DNA of 64,000 nucleotides from Ceratotherium simum simum. Lineage: Eukaryota > Chordata > Mammalia > Perissodactyla > Rhinocerotidae. The notes below the pieces were generated by a model, which saw only the letters and a list, made by a program, of their open reading frames with translations, ran no database searches and was not told the DNA's origin. Both the position numbers and the translations under genes were made by a program. The stretch spans positions 11,735,596-11,799,595 of the forward strand of contig NW_004454173.1 of assembly GCF_000283155.1 (NCBI RefSeq), in the 5' to 3' direction. Shown piece by piece: positions 1-11,257 of the stretch (positions are counted from its first letter, which is position 1; each line of letters opens with the position of its first letter).

Positions 1-171
1 GGAGTAGTGGGGACTGTGGTCGTGTCAGAAGCAGGAAGTGGACATGCAGGCCTAGTATGGTTAGATTTTCTGACTTTTCAAAAGAAGCAAGAACTCCAGA
101 TTTTTATGTGAAATATGCCAATTGATAAATCTTGTCAACTAATTTTAAGGTTTAGAAAAAACACTGTGGGG

Positions 172-430
172 GGGGCCAGCCTGGTGGCATAGTGGTTAAG
201 TTCATGCACTCTGCTTCAGCAGCCCAGGGTTCACAAGTTCGAGTCCCGGGTGCAGACCTACACACTGCTCATCAAGCCATGCTGTGGTGGCCTCCCACAT
301 ACAAAATAGAGGAAGATGGGCACAGATGTCAGCTCAGAGCCAATCCTCCTCAGCAAAAAGAGGAAGATTGGCAACAGATGTTAGCTCAGGGCCAATCTTC
401 CTCACCAAAAAAACCCACACAAAAAAAAAC
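172..430 (+). mobile_element. ERE-type tRNA-derived SINE, older variant
   Basis: The head reads GGGGCCAGCCTGGTGGC, then GTGGTTAAGTTC and the box-B-like GTTCGAGTCCC, followed by a body ending in two tandem copies of a unit containing GATGTTAGCTCAGGGCC. An A-rich tail follows. AAAAAACAC occurs on both sides and may be the target duplication, but the A-rich context makes this uncertain. It is more diverged than most other ERE copies here. Confidence 0.85.
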
Positions 431-514
431 AAAAAACACAACACCTGGGGACCAAATCAAATGTGTTTGTAGGCCACATCCAGTCTGTGGCTACCAGTTA
501 GCAATCACTGGATA

Positions 515-592
515 AGCCTTAAGGTTGGGGTGGGGTAGGGTGGGGTAGGAGGTGGCGTGGGGTGGGTTGGGAGGTGGGGTGGGGTGGGGTGG
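515..592 (+). repeat. G-rich GGGGT-type simple repeat
   Basis: This is a run of degenerate GGGGT/GGGAGGT units with more than ten G-tracts of three or more bases on the plus strand. The tract satisfies the usual G-quadruplex pattern. No gene lies next to it. Confidence 0.85.
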
Positions 593-1650
593 TCATGGCA
601 CCTGATCCCTGGGGCAACAAGAGATCCTTATCTAAAGCCAGTGTATTTTGCTTAATTGATCATTTTCTCCCTTTGGCTGAGTTAAGTAACAGTCTTTGCT
701 CTTTCTGCAAAGAATCACTTCCTTGTCTAAGTAGGTTGGAAGCTTCTGAATGGAGAATTGGAATGACTGGAATGACTGGAATCTATCTGCCACCCTGTGG
801 TGTGATTACAGGCAAGTTTCAGATCCTTCCTACCCCCTGCCTCCAACAAACCTACTGCTGCTGGTTTTCCACCCTTTTAAGATTGGCAATGGCTGCTGTT
901 GTTCTCCTCTATTGGGAAACTTGCTTAGAGAAAGAGGCTCCACTTTCCAAGTGCCAGGCGAGGAGCCTCCTCATTGGTCTACATTAGATCCTCCCCACTC
1001 CCAAATTTTGAATTATTATTTTCATTGCCAGTTTCTTCTTTAACATTCAAGAATCTTTGGAAACATACGCACTTGTGGTGTAGTCCATGTAGTGAGTCAA
1101 GGCAGGCAGAAGAAGTGTGTCATTTGGGATCCTCTGAGAAACAGATGTCAAGATGGAATTAGGTCTGCAATAAATGTATTGGGGAGCATGCCTGTGAAGG
1201 ATAAAGGGTGAGGGAGCAGGGGTAGGGGAGGAGAGCCTTCAGGCAGCAGTGCAGGCCTGACACTTGCCAAAGGAGAGAGGACAGGAAACAGGGTTGGGTA
1301 GGAAGAACCTCAGACCATTAGCACAGCACCAAGAAAGTCTTGGCCAGGCTGATGGGAAGCCCAAGAGCTGAGGAGTCACCACCGGCAGACCTAGCCCAGC
1401 TCTAGTTCCCCTGCTGTGCTGAGGAGACCTAAGTGTGAATGCTGCAGGGGTCCCCAAGTGCCATGGCTGAAGGCTGGCAGCCCCCTACACCCCTTGCAGC
1501 AGGTTCTCTCTCAAAGGGAGATCAGAGTGGTGCCCTCTTGTGATCCCCACCATCAGCAAGATCTCCGTGATTCCACAAATGTGTGGTGTTACTTACTTTT
1601 ACACAAAAACAGAGAGCAGAGTGTGGGGGTTCAAAATTAGTCCTAGGTTT
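593..1650. other. No gene recognised; one repeat-like block
   Basis: No convincing gene is seen. About 100 bases near 1128-1230 (GAGAAACAGATG, then ATTAGG, AATAAATGTATTGG and GTGAAGGATAAA) resemble 36085-36180 (GAGAAGCAGACG, ATTAGA, GATTTATTAG, ATGAAGGATAAA). Both are probably fragments of one unnamed interspersed repeat. Confidence 0.4.
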
Positions 1651-1822
1651 GTGGCTCCATCACTGTGCTGGCTGTGACCCTAGACAAGGAGCTAAATTTC
1701 CTTATTTGTTCAATAAAAATAGTGAAATTCTCTCTCCCATGGAATTACTGTGAGAATTATAATAGAATGTACGTAAAGTGTTAGCAGAGAGCTGGGTATC
1801 TAGCAAGTGCTGAATAAATATT
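1651..1822 (+). mobile_element. MIR SINE fragment
   Basis: The order of motifs follows the MIR consensus in sense: GCTGTGACCCTAGACAAGG, AAATTTCCTTATTTG, ACTGTGAGAATTATAA, then a terminal GTGCTGAATAAATA. It is strongly diverged, as expected for this ancient mammalian SINE. Confidence 0.7.
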
Positions 1823-1974
1823 TTTACTTTGGAATGTACTATGACATGAAATGTAGGCTAGCCATCCAACAACCTTTTCTTTACTTTGATTTTTAGAGGG
1901 CTTGTCTCTGACATTGTTAGAGTGAGTCTGGTCAGGGGTCAAGTGAGGATGCATTTATGGACAATGGCCATCGG

Positions 1975-2100
1975 CAGCACTCTCCTCTACCTCTCCTGTG
2001 AGGTGGGTTCTGTTATTATGTCTATCTTACAGATGGGCAAACTGAGGCCCAGAAAAGTCTTGGTGATTAGGTGGAGCAGGTGACTCAGGTGGGACTCAGA
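1975..2100 (-). mobile_element. MIR SINE fragment
   Basis: The reverse complement of the MIR core is visible: CCTGTGAGGTGGGTTCTGTT, CTTACAGATGGGCAAACTGA, GGCCCAGAAAAG. Confidence 0.7.
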
Positions 2101-2334
2101 TATGATCACTCAGAGCATTGCATTGTGTCCCCTTGGCTCAGGAGTGGGCAGGAGACCCAATCAGAACCAAGAAGATGTAATGAGACTGGCCAGTGTAGCT
2201 GCAAAGGTGTTGGGCTCTTTTACTAACAGACTTGGAGGGTGTGAGGTCGGTGTAGCTGAAACTATCCTACCTCCACAAAGGTAAGCCTCTCTGAGAATGA
2301 GGCAGAGGTAGAAACGGTTGGCTGGCTAATCTGA

Positions 2335-3180
2335 CACCCATTCACATCCTTTCTCCCATAACTGCTCTGCAGGAGATTGCTTATTGTCCCACAATACCCC
2401 TCCCCGTCTTCATGTTAGTAACAGAACTCCCCAAGTTTTAGCTGGGCACGTGGCTATCCAAATTCTACATTTCCCAGATCCTTTTGCAGCTAGTTGTGAC
2501 CATGTGACTAGATTCTGGCCAATGGGATGTGAGCTGAAGAGAAGTGATGGGTGCAACTTCTGCATCACATCCTTAAAAGGAAGCTTCTTGCCCTTGTCTT
2601 CTACTTTCTCCCTTCCTGGCTGGGAAATGCAACAATGGAGCAGCCAATCAGACCCTGTGGTGAAGAAGGTCCCATCCCACAATCCTGGGTGTGGTTTCTC
2701 TTTGTTATATGAAACAAAAAAAATAAAAAGCAACAACAACCAAAAACCTCTACTGTAGGGACCAGAAAAACCTAAAAAGGTGCTTTCCTAGCCTCCTCAG
2801 TGGCTAGGTGGCCATGTGGCATGTGACACTGATGTGTCCAGTCAATTGGAAGCAGAGATCGGCTGGGGGCTTTGGAGAAGGATTTACTTTTCTGGATAAA
2901 AGAATCAGATGCAGCTGGCCTCTTCTTTCTGCCTTGAATGCCTGGGGCTGGAGCAGCCCCCTGTGACCCTGAAGATGGTGGTGCAGAAATGGAGAAAACG
3001 ACTGGGTTCTTGATAACATTACTGAGCTGCTGCATAGTAGTGTCATCTATGCCTATTCTGGGTTACTTGTCACATGAGAAAAACAAACCTGCCTCTGGAT
3101 TTCCTATGTGAGAAAAAGAAACCACACTTTGTTGAAGCCTCTATTAGCTGAGTTTTATGTTAATACAGCTAAAACACCAA
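2335..3180 (+). repeat. Two copies of an unnamed ancient interspersed repeat
   Basis: Two adjacent blocks (about 2340-2690 and 2795-3180) carry the same series of motifs: a GTGGCCATGTGAC-like word, TAAAAGGAAG or GATAAAAGAATC, TTCCTGGCTGG or CTGCCTTGAATGCCTGG, and in the second block AGCAGCCCCCTGTGACC and TTATGTTAATACAGC. The layout looks like an old LTR or DNA-transposon family common in mammals. I do not know its name with confidence. Confidence 0.4.
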
Positions 3181-4236
3181 AACATCAATGGAACTTGGTG
3201 TGACAGAGCCCAGATTTTGATGATGTCATCCGGCCCCAGGAAGACAGCTGTGCCCGAGACTAGCCCATTCCCCCGGACTTTTCAGTTATAAGAGGCAGTA
3301 AGTTCTCTTTCTCTTTAAGCAGTTTAGGTTGGGTTTTCTGCTGCCTGAAATGGAAAGACTCCTGACAGAACTATTAGCAAATAGCCAAGTAGATCGATCG
3401 AGAGTTTTCACCTCCTTTCAGTCCCTCTTCCAAATTTCATGGTGAAAAATGAGTAAAATTAAAGGAAAGAGGGAAGGCAGAAAGGAAAAAGGAGAGCATA
3501 ACAAACGGTAGTAAGCCTTGAGCTAAATGAACAGAAGGTTGGCACGCTTTTACAGTTCCTTCTTCAGAAACCCACGTCCTAGTTTCCCTGGCTCAGGAGG
3601 CCATTTCTGACTCGTGGGGCCTGCCCTTGACACCATGGGGCCACCTGCTGCACTGGGTAGTGTGACTCAGTTTCCCATTCCCAGCAGCCCAGTGCCACAG
3701 CTCTGCGTCCCTTCATTCTCCTCTACCCTTCCTTAGAGGTGGCATGGCCCACGCTAGTTAATGCGTGTCCTGAACCAATCTGGCTGTTCTCCCAGGTTAC
3801 CTGTAAGTCCACGGGCCATAACCCTCTTGTACTTACTGATCTCCAGGGTTTTCATCACGTCTGAGAACGGACCGTTTAGTCCAATCTTGGTGCAGACGAG
3901 CATTAATAGGTAATTGTCACAGGGAGATAATACAGGAAGAAACATGGCTAAAAATATACAGTGAATCAAAGAAAATTACATCTCTTAAAACCTACAGTGT
4001 ATTCCTATTGCCATAGCAACCACGGGCTAGTAAAGACAGAGCTGATTTATTGTGGCTTTCCCCAGCACTCAATTCTGCCGGAAGCACCTCCAGCCTGTGG
4101 TGCGAGGCCCAGTGAGGAGAGGGATGGAGACAAACTCAGTGTTTTCTCTCCTCTATCCCTTTCAGGGTGTTTATGTGGTGAGGAAACCTGAGTTTCTTCA
4201 ATACAACCCAGAGAGTCTCCAGCCCCTTTTTTGAGA
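3181..4236. other. Unique sequence, nothing recognised
   Basis: No open frame with protein-like composition, no RNA gene and no repeat is recognised here. Confidence 0.4.
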
Positions 4237-4251
4237 TGAAAGTGACTGTTT

Positions 4252-4565
4252 TTGTTTGTTCGTTTGTTTGTTTGTTTTGTGAGGAAGATCAGCCCTGAGC
4301 TAACATCCATGCTAATCCTCCTCTTTTTTTTGCTGAGGAAGACCGGCTCTGAGCTAACATCCATTGCCAATCCTCCTCCTTTTTTTTCCCCCAAAGCCCC
4401 AGTAGATAGTTGTACGTCATAGTTGCACATCCTGCTAGTTGCTGTTTGTGGGATGCGGCCTCAGCGTGGCTGGAGAAGCGGTGCGTCGGTGCGCACCTGG
4501 GATCCAAACCTGGGCTGCCAGCAGCGGAGTGCGCGCACTTAACCGCTAAGCCATGGGGCCGGCCC
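4252..4565 (-). mobile_element. ERE-type SINE, long composite form
   Basis: Reading on the minus strand, the head GGCCGGCCCCATGGCTTAGC is followed by the CAGCAACTAG-type middle, a CTACTGGGGCTTTGGG module and two tandem GAGGA...TGTTAGCTCAG modules. A 15-base target duplication, TGAAAGTGACTGTTT, flanks it exactly at 4237-4251 and 4566-4580. Confidence 0.95.
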
Positions 4566-5943
4566 TGAAAGTGACTGTTTCTAACCTCTGACAAAATATC
4601 CAGCGTTCTGCTGACATGAATGCCTGGGGCAGCAGAGGGCTGTCTTCCTGAAGTGGTCAGTGGGATGTGAGGAAGCTGTGGGTGCCAGACCAGGTCTGAA
4701 CAAACGAGGAGAGGAGAGGAGTTCCTCTTTCCTTCTTTCTTTTCCTTTCCTTTTCTCTCCACCTCTCTCTCTCCTTCCTTCACTTCCCTGACTCGTCTCT
4801 CTCCCCTGCTGTTTTGTCAGTAGGTTCACTGTGAAATGGACTGGCCCCATATCGAGACCAGGAGATGGGAGAAGTAGTCAAGCCTTGACTTACAAAATGA
4901 GTCTGGTATATAGAAAGACAGTAAAATGTATGTTAATAAACATTTTGCTGTTCTACTGGAACTCTAAAATTATTGGCATATAATTTGTGTTTTATCATAA
5001 CATAAAAAATGACATCGTTGAATGCTATTTAAACTTCCATAATTTGAAGAAATATTGTGGACCAGAGTTCTGGAGCGTGCTCCCTCAAAAATAGCCCTGC
5101 CTGGACATGTCAGAAGGACAAAAGAGACAGCTGGAAGGAGCTCCCACGGGCAAAATCAGGGACAATCTGAACTTCAAAAAAAATAATGATAGTAGTGGTT
5201 TATAATCTAGTGAATAAAACAAGAAATGTAAGTCCATACTGATATAAACAAATATATAAATGGAGGAAAGGAAAAAGCCCTTCCTTACAGTAAAATTCCA
5301 ACTAATCAATGTAGAAGAAATGATGGAATTAGAAAATCACCATTTGGCAACTTTCATAGTAATAATCGATGCAGGCAAGAACTATCAACGGATGTGTGAA
5401 CCCGTGGGTAAAAGTTTGACGAGAGACGGTATATTTATACAATCTCCTCACAAAATACTTAACTGCTTTCAAAGAGAAAAATAGCAACTTGACAGTGCAG
5501 AGGCTTGACAGACCCCACCTGGACACCAAGTGATCAAAGTTAGCATCATCACAGGGGACAAGCCAATATTACGTGTCTCCTGACATGATGCACCAAGAAG
5601 GCCACAATGTCACCTCTGTGGTGTTCCTGCCCAAAATGCACAACCTGAATCTAATTGTGAGGAAGCATCAGACAGTCCCAAAATGAGGGATAGTCTGTTT
5701 GACAAATGGCTTGTACTCTTCAAAATGTCAATGTCATGAGAGACAAAGAAAGACTGAGGAACTGTCGTAATTGGAAGAGACAAAGAGACGTGACAACGTG
5801 TGATCATGGATTGGATTCTGGATCAAAAATTTTTTCTCTTTTGCTATAAAGAACATTATTAGGAAAACAGATGAAATTTGAAAAAGATGTGTAGTTTAGA
5901 CTATAGCATTGTATCAATCTTATTATTTTTTTTAACATTTTTT

Positions 5944-6189
5944 TATTTTTTTGTGAGGAAGATCAGCCCTGTGCTAACATCTGCCAATCCTCCTCTTTTT
6001 TTCTTTTCCTGAGGAAGACTGGCCCTGGGCTAACATCTGTGCCCATCTTAGTCCACTTTATATGGGACGCCATCACAGCATGGCTTGCCAAGCGGTGCGT
6101 CAGTGCGCACCCAGGGTCTGAACCGGCGAACCCCGGGCTGCTGCATTGGAGCGAGTGCACTCAACTACTTGCGCCACTGGGCCGGCCCC
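5944..6189 (-). mobile_element. ERE-type SINE nested in another ERE SINE
   Basis: The minus-strand head GGGGCCGGCCCAGTGGCGC lies at the right end and the CTCAG/TGTTAGC tail modules at the left. AACATTTTTT occurs on both sides (5933-5942 and, as AAACATTTTT, just before the gap). This suggests insertion into the A-rich tail of the SINE that resumes at 6190. Confidence 0.85.
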
Positions 6190-6486
6190 AAGAAACATTT
6201 TTNNNNNNNNNNNNNNNNNNNNNNNNNNNNNNNNNNNNNNNNNNNNNNNNNNNNNNNNNNNNNNNNNNNNNNNNNNNNNNNNNNNNNNNNNNNNNNNNNN
6301 NNGAGGAAGACTGGCCCTGGGCTAACATCCATGCCCATCTTCCTCCACTTTATATGGGACGCCGCCACAGCATGGCTTGACAAGCGGTGCGTCAGTGCGC
6401 GCCTGGGATCCGAACCAGCGAACCCCGTGCACGCTGCAGTGGAGCGAGTGCACTTAACCGCTTGCACCACTGGGCCGTCCCCCCAT
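6190..6486 (-). mobile_element. ERE-type SINE containing an assembly gap
   Basis: The right part (6303-6486) is a minus-strand ERE SINE. Its right flank GTATCAATCTTAAT (6487-6500) repeats GTATCAATCTTATT at 5911-5924, so the original insertion spans roughly 5923-6486 with the other SINE nested inside. The tail is interrupted by Ns. Confidence 0.85.
6203..6302. other. Assembly gap, 100 N
   Basis: There are exactly 100 Ns, the usual placeholder for a gap of unknown size. It falls between two ERE SINE bodies of the same orientation, so assembly collapse over similar SINEs is a plausible cause. Confidence 0.98.
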
Positions 6487-6905
6487 GTATCAATCTTAAT
6501 TTCCCGATTTTGATAATGTATTGGAGTTCTGAAAGAGAATGTCCGTTTTTTAAGGAAATACACACTTAAGTATTTAGGCATAAAGGGGCATTATATCTGC
6601 AACTTACTTTCAACCAATTCACAAAAAACATATATCTAGGGAGAGAAAATGATAAACAAATGAAGTGAAGAGTGTAGAGGAATTCTTTATACTTTTTGTA
6701 TTTTTCTGTAAAAAGTGCTTCGTGCTTTTCTGTAAGCCTGAAATGATTTCAAAATAAAGTTTAAAAAATAGCCCCATTGGCAGACTCCAAGTACTTTTGA
6801 GTGGATTTTCTTCCCACTCTTTCTTCCCCTCACTCTGACGCCACACCTTAGTGTCTAGAGCAGGAGGATCCCACCTCAATGTGGGAGTGCAAGGAGGGCG
6901 TGTGC

Positions 6906-6908
<3 letters not shown>

Positions 6909-6938
<30 letters not shown>
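6909..6938. repeat. (TG)n microsatellite
   Basis: A pure TG dinucleotide run of about 15 units. Confidence 0.97.
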
Positions 6939-6941
<3 letters not shown>

Positions 6942-7147
6942 AAGATGCAACTACTCCCTCAGAGTGTCACAAAAGTCCAAACATAAAGTCATCTGTCACA
7001 ATGCCCAAGTCAGACTAGTGAATGAAGTCAAAGGCTCCGTGGTGACTCCTTTCAGGTTTCTGAGGGAAGGGAGAGTGTGTCCTTGGCAGGATGTACTGAC
7101 CGAGCGGAGAGCCTACGATGTGAGAAAGCCCAGGACTGAGTTCATGT

Positions 7148-7242
7148 TCTTTCTTTCCCTCTGTCTCTGTCTCTTTCTCTCTCTCTCTTTCTGTCTCAGT
7201 CTCTGTGTCTATCTCTGTCTCACACACACACACACACACACC
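7148..7242. repeat. CT-rich tract joined to a (CA)n run
   Basis: A degenerate CTCTGT/CTCTTT polypyrimidine stretch of about 70 bases runs directly into a (CA)n run of about ten units near 7221-7241. Long open frames over this tract on both strands are low-complexity artefacts. Confidence 0.9.
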
Positions 7243-9044
7243 TTTTTCCTCTTTTCTCCTAGAATCTTTCCAAACACTCTGCCACCTGGCGAAGGGGCCA
7301 TTTCTATCAGGGACAGAACATCTCTCCACAGAAGGGGGCACTTTCTTCCTCTGGGGCCACAGAATGAACTCAGTATGTGGAAACCTGCTAACTTCAGGCT
7401 CAGAAGGTGGCGAGGTGGGGTGGGGAGATCGATGTGAGGCCCAGGGCCCCATCCTCCTACATTTGGTCTGGCCTGTCCAGAGCCGTGTATCCGGGTCCAA
7501 GGACCTTGTATACACATCCCAAAGCGCTTACCCCTGTGCCTACACACTGGTCATGATGTAAAAAGATTCCAAAGGATAGTCTGCCATACGCTACCTTAAA
7601 ATTCACTCCCTTACCTTCTCTAATGGCTGTTTACTTTAATTCACTCATCTCAGTATCATGAGCTGCAATGAAGCAGAAAGCGGTTTTGCTATTTATAAAT
7701 GATGCTGGTCGAATGAAATGAGGTCTTGATTCCTTCCCAGTGGTCCAGGGACAATAACAAGAGAAGCCTAAGTGATGGGGAGGGTAGAGTTCCCCTCTCT
7801 CATGGAAGCGGGTGTCTGTCCCACCCCCGCTTTTAGAGCACTGCCCTGTGGCTGGAGAGAGGCACAGGGAAGGGAAAAAATGGAGTCATTTTCAGTTCAG
7901 AAAAGATGATGTTTGTCTCAATCCACCAACATCAGTCAGATATGAGTTGTACAAATCAAATAGGCACAAGGCTTCAGGCTGGACTGAGAAAAAGAAATTT
8001 TAGATATGAAGAGGGTCAGCTCTTCTCTGATCAGTTTAGAGTGAAAGCAAAGACACTAAGTTTAAGCCATTTTTGCAGAGGCCACAGTCTGTACGTTTCT
8101 GCAGAGGAGGCACACCTCCATGGCCGGGCCCAAGGTTGTGCACAGATTATAGAGGATCCAGCGAGAGGCCCGTTTACCCACATGCTACCCCCCAAAGGGC
8201 TTTGTTTCAGAGATACTAGACACCACCTGGCAGCATCTTTTATCAATCAGGTGGGAATCAGGCAGTGAATGACTTGATATTAAATCTAGGCCCTGCTCAG
8301 CACCTGGAGAAGCCTGTGAAACTATAAAACTAGCTCTCAGATGGGAGTGGGCGTGACCACAAAATCCCCTGTGTCATCAAAAGAACTGCCACGGGGATAG
8401 TCAGGGTCTTTCCATCTGGCTGTTCACTTGACCTCTAGGCCCCAGTGACATGAGAGGCATTTTAGTTTTTTTCAAGGCCCCGACATGAAAGGATATTATT
8501 AACTCTTTCAGGGGAAATCCACTATTTTCGTGGGGCAACCTATACCTTCTTTTCTTTTGCCAGTCTGAGGAAGCATATCAACACTTTCAGAGCCAATAAT
8601 TGTAATTTCAACAGAAAGCTTCTCACAAAGATCTCTAAACTCATCTGACACAGGCGTGGGAAAGAATTACTGTATTTAGGGAATGATGAATCTGCAAAGA
8701 GGAAGCGGGTGCCTTCTGGAGCCCAGGAGCCCGGGCTCCACAGCAGAGGGAGGAGTTGGGCTGAAATGACCAAGTCCTGGTGCTCTTCTCAGCACTGGGG
8801 GTGGGGGCTGTGTGTCAGGATGAGTGTCACTGTCGTCTCTGGGGTGTGAGCTCTGCCGCGGATTCCATTTCCCACACATCACCCCGGTAATGGTCTCTTT
8901 TGGTTTATTGATCAGAACTGGGGCAAACTCTTCTAGCTGCTTGAGTCCACACTTGGGATTTAGTGGTTTGAAACACCATAACATTCTATGTTTCTTGATT
9001 ACAGAAAAACCCTATAACCCGTTTGTCTTCATCATATTTACTAT
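7243..9044. other. Unique sequence, nothing recognised
   Basis: About 1.8 kb without a recognisable repeat or gene. Short open frames have no family resemblance that I can see. Confidence 0.4.
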
Positions 9045-9545
9045 AGTAGGTTAAAGATAGATGCAAATTCTTTGCCTCTTTTCCCATCACGAGGTAGAGT
9101 CTGTTTCCTCTCTCTGAATCTAGACTAACTCTGAGACTGGCTTTGACAAACAGAATGCACTGGAAGTCACACTGTTTAACTTCTAGGCAGGGCCTTAAAG
9201 ACATCAGTAGCTTCCAATTTTGTTCTACTTGGAAGGAGTTGCCCTGTAAGAAGTCTGGCTACCTTGAGATTTCCATGCTGTGAGGAAGCCCAGGCTAACG
9301 ATATGGAGAGAGAGGGAGGCCATGAGAAGAAGCTCCGAGCTGCCGGGCATGTGAGTGATCTTCTTAGACCTAGCTGCCCAGCCACCAAATAGGTGAAGCC
9401 AAGTGAGTGACCCTAGCCAATGGCATATAGAACAGAATAACCGCTCAACAGAGCCCTGTTTGCTGACCCACAGAATCATAAGCAAAAAAGAGGGTTGATT
9501 TAAGCCAGTAAGTTTTGAGGTGATTTGTTATCTAGTTGGTTAACC
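9045..9545 (+). mobile_element. MaLR-type solo LTR (MLT1-like)
   Basis: The motifs follow a MaLR LTR in sense: GAGGTAGAGTCTGTTTCC near the start, AGAAGTCTGGCTACC, GAGAGAGAGGGAGGCCATGAG, CTGACCCACAGAATCATAAGC and a terminal TTAAGCCAGTAAGTTTTGAGG. It is strongly diverged and has no internal region. Confidence 0.65.
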
Positions 9546-9899
9546 AAAACAGATACAATCAAAGCTAGTGGAGTTAGCGACCATCCACCACTACCACGCA
9601 GAAACAACAGGACCCAGATGGATAAAGCTTCTTTATGTCGTTCAAATAGCAAAAACTCCACTGAGCTGGGAGCAGAGCCCAGAAAAACTCCAGGATTCCA
9701 GCTGTGGTCTACATGTGTCAGACAGAAATAATATTTTTCTGAGAGCAGCTCTTCTCTCTCATAGTCCTTTTTCTGTCTGTGCCCCATATTTCCTACCCTC
9801 CCTGTTAGGCCGTTATACCTCCCTACTGTAACCCGCATATCCAGGCGTACATTCATTTTAATTGTAAGTGACTCCAGAGTATACCATAATAGTAACATT

Positions 9900-10215
9900 T
9901 GTAAACAATCTAGCTATCCAACAATAGGGAATTAGGTAAATAATTTATGGTATATCCATATAATTAAAAACTTGAATTTATTAAAACTGATGCTACAGAA
10001 GGATATCATAGGCATAGAGAGGTATTCACAATATATGTTATGAAACAGTATAATCTCACTTAAAAAATCTTATATACAGCACTCATATACGCCTAGGGAA
10101 GGACATGAGGATTTGCAGCAAGGTTGAGTGGGATGTGGGGACTCTATCCTTTTGCTTGAGCTTTCTGACATAAGTACATGTTTGGCTTTTGCAATATGAT
10201 AAAAGAGTAAGAGAA
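9900..10215 (+). mobile_element. Old L1 fragment
   Basis: The stretch TCTAGCTATCCAACAATAGG, TTTATGGTATATCCATATAA and ATAATCTCACTTAAAAAATC corresponds to the ORF2 tail and following region of old L1 elements. No frame survives. Confidence 0.6.
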
Positions 10216-11257
10216 GTCTTATTTAGAAGGTGGAAGGGCTGAAGGGAGGGCAGGAAGTCTGCCCGGCCTGTAAGGGAAGTGGAATTGAGCTGAAATGATG
10301 TTGTGACTTAGACTGAAATACTTGTGGTTCACTTGGTATTTGCCCTCCTGTATACAGAACCTGCTTCAGGCTGCCTGGAGACAACGTGACCTCTATAATT
10401 AGCAGCTGAAATCTGGGCCCATGCAGATTCTTAAGTGGACTAGGAATCAGAGTCAGAACGGTGGTTATTGAGTGAGTGGCTTTGTGGGAACTTGATCATC
10501 AAATAGTATTTATTAAACACTCTCTTGCTTTACTGAGTCGGGAAATAGGGTTTTCTTTCCCTTTATCATTCACAGTTGTGTTTCTCAGCAAGAGTAGGGC
10601 TCCCTTCCTAAAATGGACCAGGACCTTCATTTCCCTGAAGCCATATTACTAGGCAGAATTTTCTAGGGAAGGAAAGTGTTGATTCAATCACAGACCACCA
10701 AACAAACGTCTGGTTGCTCTCTGGGACTTTTTTTCTGGCTCTCACTTCTTTTTCCTACATCCTACCGGAAAAGACCATAGTAAAATCTGTTGTCCGGTAT
10801 CTCCTTCTGCCTTTGATTGGAAATATCACCCTGCCCGTCTCTAGGCAACCACCTCCTCCCATTCCCTTTATGTGGTTGGGGGATGGAAGGACCTCATCAC
10901 CTAGCTCCAGGCTGCGGGCACATGACCCAGGCTCTGCTAGTTGGCATATCCCATTCTTCTGGCCATAGGTGAAAGGGCCACCAACAGGCACATGACCCAG
11001 GTCAGGCCACTCAGACTATTTTGGGACTTCTGCTAGAACTCTCAAGAAAGAGGTATACTGTTCCTATTTGGGTTGCTAAGCCAATAGGTTCCAAGCTGAG
11101 AGCTGCTTGTGGCCGTCTTTGCCACCTCGTTGGGTAAGCCTGCCTGGGAGTAAAGCCAACACAAAGGAAAGCAGAGGTGAGAGATGGAGAGAATCAGATT
11201 TTTTTAAATGCAAACTTTTGAAAACCTGGATCCAGCTACTCCAGAATTTACTCCTGT
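10216..11257. other. Mostly unique; old repeat-like block at the right
   Basis: No gene is recognised. About 10905-11205 (CACATGACCCAGGTCAGGCC, GGGTTGCTAAGCC, CTGCTTGTGGCCGTCTTTGC, GCCAACACAAAGG) has the look of a dispersed mammalian repeat with CAGGCACATGACCCAG present twice. I cannot name it. Confidence 0.35.

Larger units (their letters stand above)
5060..6775 (+). mobile_element. Old L1 (L1ME-like) 3' end, split by SINEs
   Basis: From about 5500 the sequence follows the 3' UTR of old mammalian L1 (L1ME type): GAGGAAGCATCAGACAGTCCC, GTACTCTTCAAAATGTCAA, GACAAAGAAAGACTGAGGAA, TGATCATGGATTGGATTCTGG, then after the SINEs GTATCAATCTTAATTTCC, AAATACACACTTAAGTATTT and a terminal TTTCAAAATAAAGTTTAAAA. 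The 5' limit is uncertain. No intact ORF2 is present. ERE SINEs interrupt it at about 5923-6486. Confidence 0.8.

Noticed and set aside
4047..4783. Minus-strand open frames of 127 and 164 codons
   Set aside because: Most of the reading is an ERE SINE plus CT-rich simple sequence. The same SINE peptide (for example GLAVKCA and AGSPG) recurs at other SINE copies.
6039..6581. Open frames of 113-142 codons on both strands
   Set aside because: They read through the 100-N gap and ERE SINE bodies, and the X residues give false length.
7015..7561. Overlapping open frames on both strands with SLSLS/HTHTH or ETETE runs
   Set aside because: These are low-complexity translations of the CT and CA tract.
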